Of a DNA stretch of 21,011 nt, positions 20,972 to 21,011 are shown in pieces (position 1 is the stretch's first letter; every line of letters starts with the position of its first letter). This stretch comes from CAYLZN01 sp964387935. Lineage in GTDB: Bacteria > Acidobacteriota > Vicinamibacteria > Vicinamibacterales > JAFNAJ01. The position numbers and the translations under genes were made by a program. Location: assembly GCA_964387935.1 (NCBI GenBank), contig CAYLZN010000068.1:1-21011 (forward strand), given 5' to 3'. The notes beneath the pieces were generated by a model, which was not told where the DNA came from, searched no databases, and was given only the letters and a program-made list of their open reading frames with translations.

Positions 20972-21011
20972 GGAGTCGAGCCTCCGGCTGGGCCTCGCGC
21001 TCCGCCCGCCG

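Overview
The window is about 21 kb of very GC-rich DNA from a Gram-negative bacterium. Outer-membrane export logic is visible: a LolA-like carrier with MacB/FtsX-type permeases, a Tat-exported hydrogenase, a membrane-anchored multihaem cytochrome and two secreted proteins. Two PknB-type Ser/Thr kinases are fused to TolB-like/TPR or PD40 propeller modules, a style common in Acidobacteriota (Vicinamibacteria-like), so that is my best guess. It is inferred from architecture, not from a marker gene. No rRNA, tRNA, CRISPR array or transposase gene was seen. A run of 100 N at 2067-2166 is an assembly gap inside one permease gene.

Layout. (1) 1-3933, minus strand: a translationally coupled operon of TetR regulator, ABC ATPase, permease, LolA-like protein and second permease, which runs off the left edge. 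An operator region with dyads lies upstream of tetR. (2) 4126-6432, plus: a soluble kinase with TolB-like and TPR domains. (3) 6509-8370, minus: a membrane-anchored three-haem cytochrome c gene overlapping a second tetR gene. It has a perfect TATAAT box and two operators with the same TGAC-N4-GTCA core as the first tetR operon. (4) 8597-16194, plus: the hydrogenase locus. (5) 16267-18906, plus: a membrane kinase with a PD40 propeller, then a DUF488 protein. (6) 19368-20806, minus: two small secreted proteins of unknown function that look like distant paralogues.

The hydrogenase locus is the main interest. Its order is hypD, a stand-alone crotonase-fold protein, a sigma-54 activator without a sensor domain, a cysteine-free HypC-like protein, the [NiFe]-hydrogenase small subunit, large subunit, cytochrome b and maturation endopeptidase. 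The small subunit keeps all six cysteines of the oxygen-tolerant [4Fe-3S] proximal cluster. The crotonase-fold protein lacks the two crotonase glutamates but has a Glu in the setting where the C-terminal domain of HypX (the enzyme making the CO ligand of [NiFe] hydrogenases in air) has its catalytic Glu. I propose it is a detached HypX-C-like enzyme working with HypD. A sigma-54 promoter with exact GG-N10-GC spacing lies before the HypC-like gene. A perfect inverted repeat about 107 bp upstream of the predicted start could be the activator's binding site. An 86-bp near-perfect palindrome ends the locus, supplies the last codons and stop of the endopeptidase gene, and stops 8 bp before the next kinase gene.
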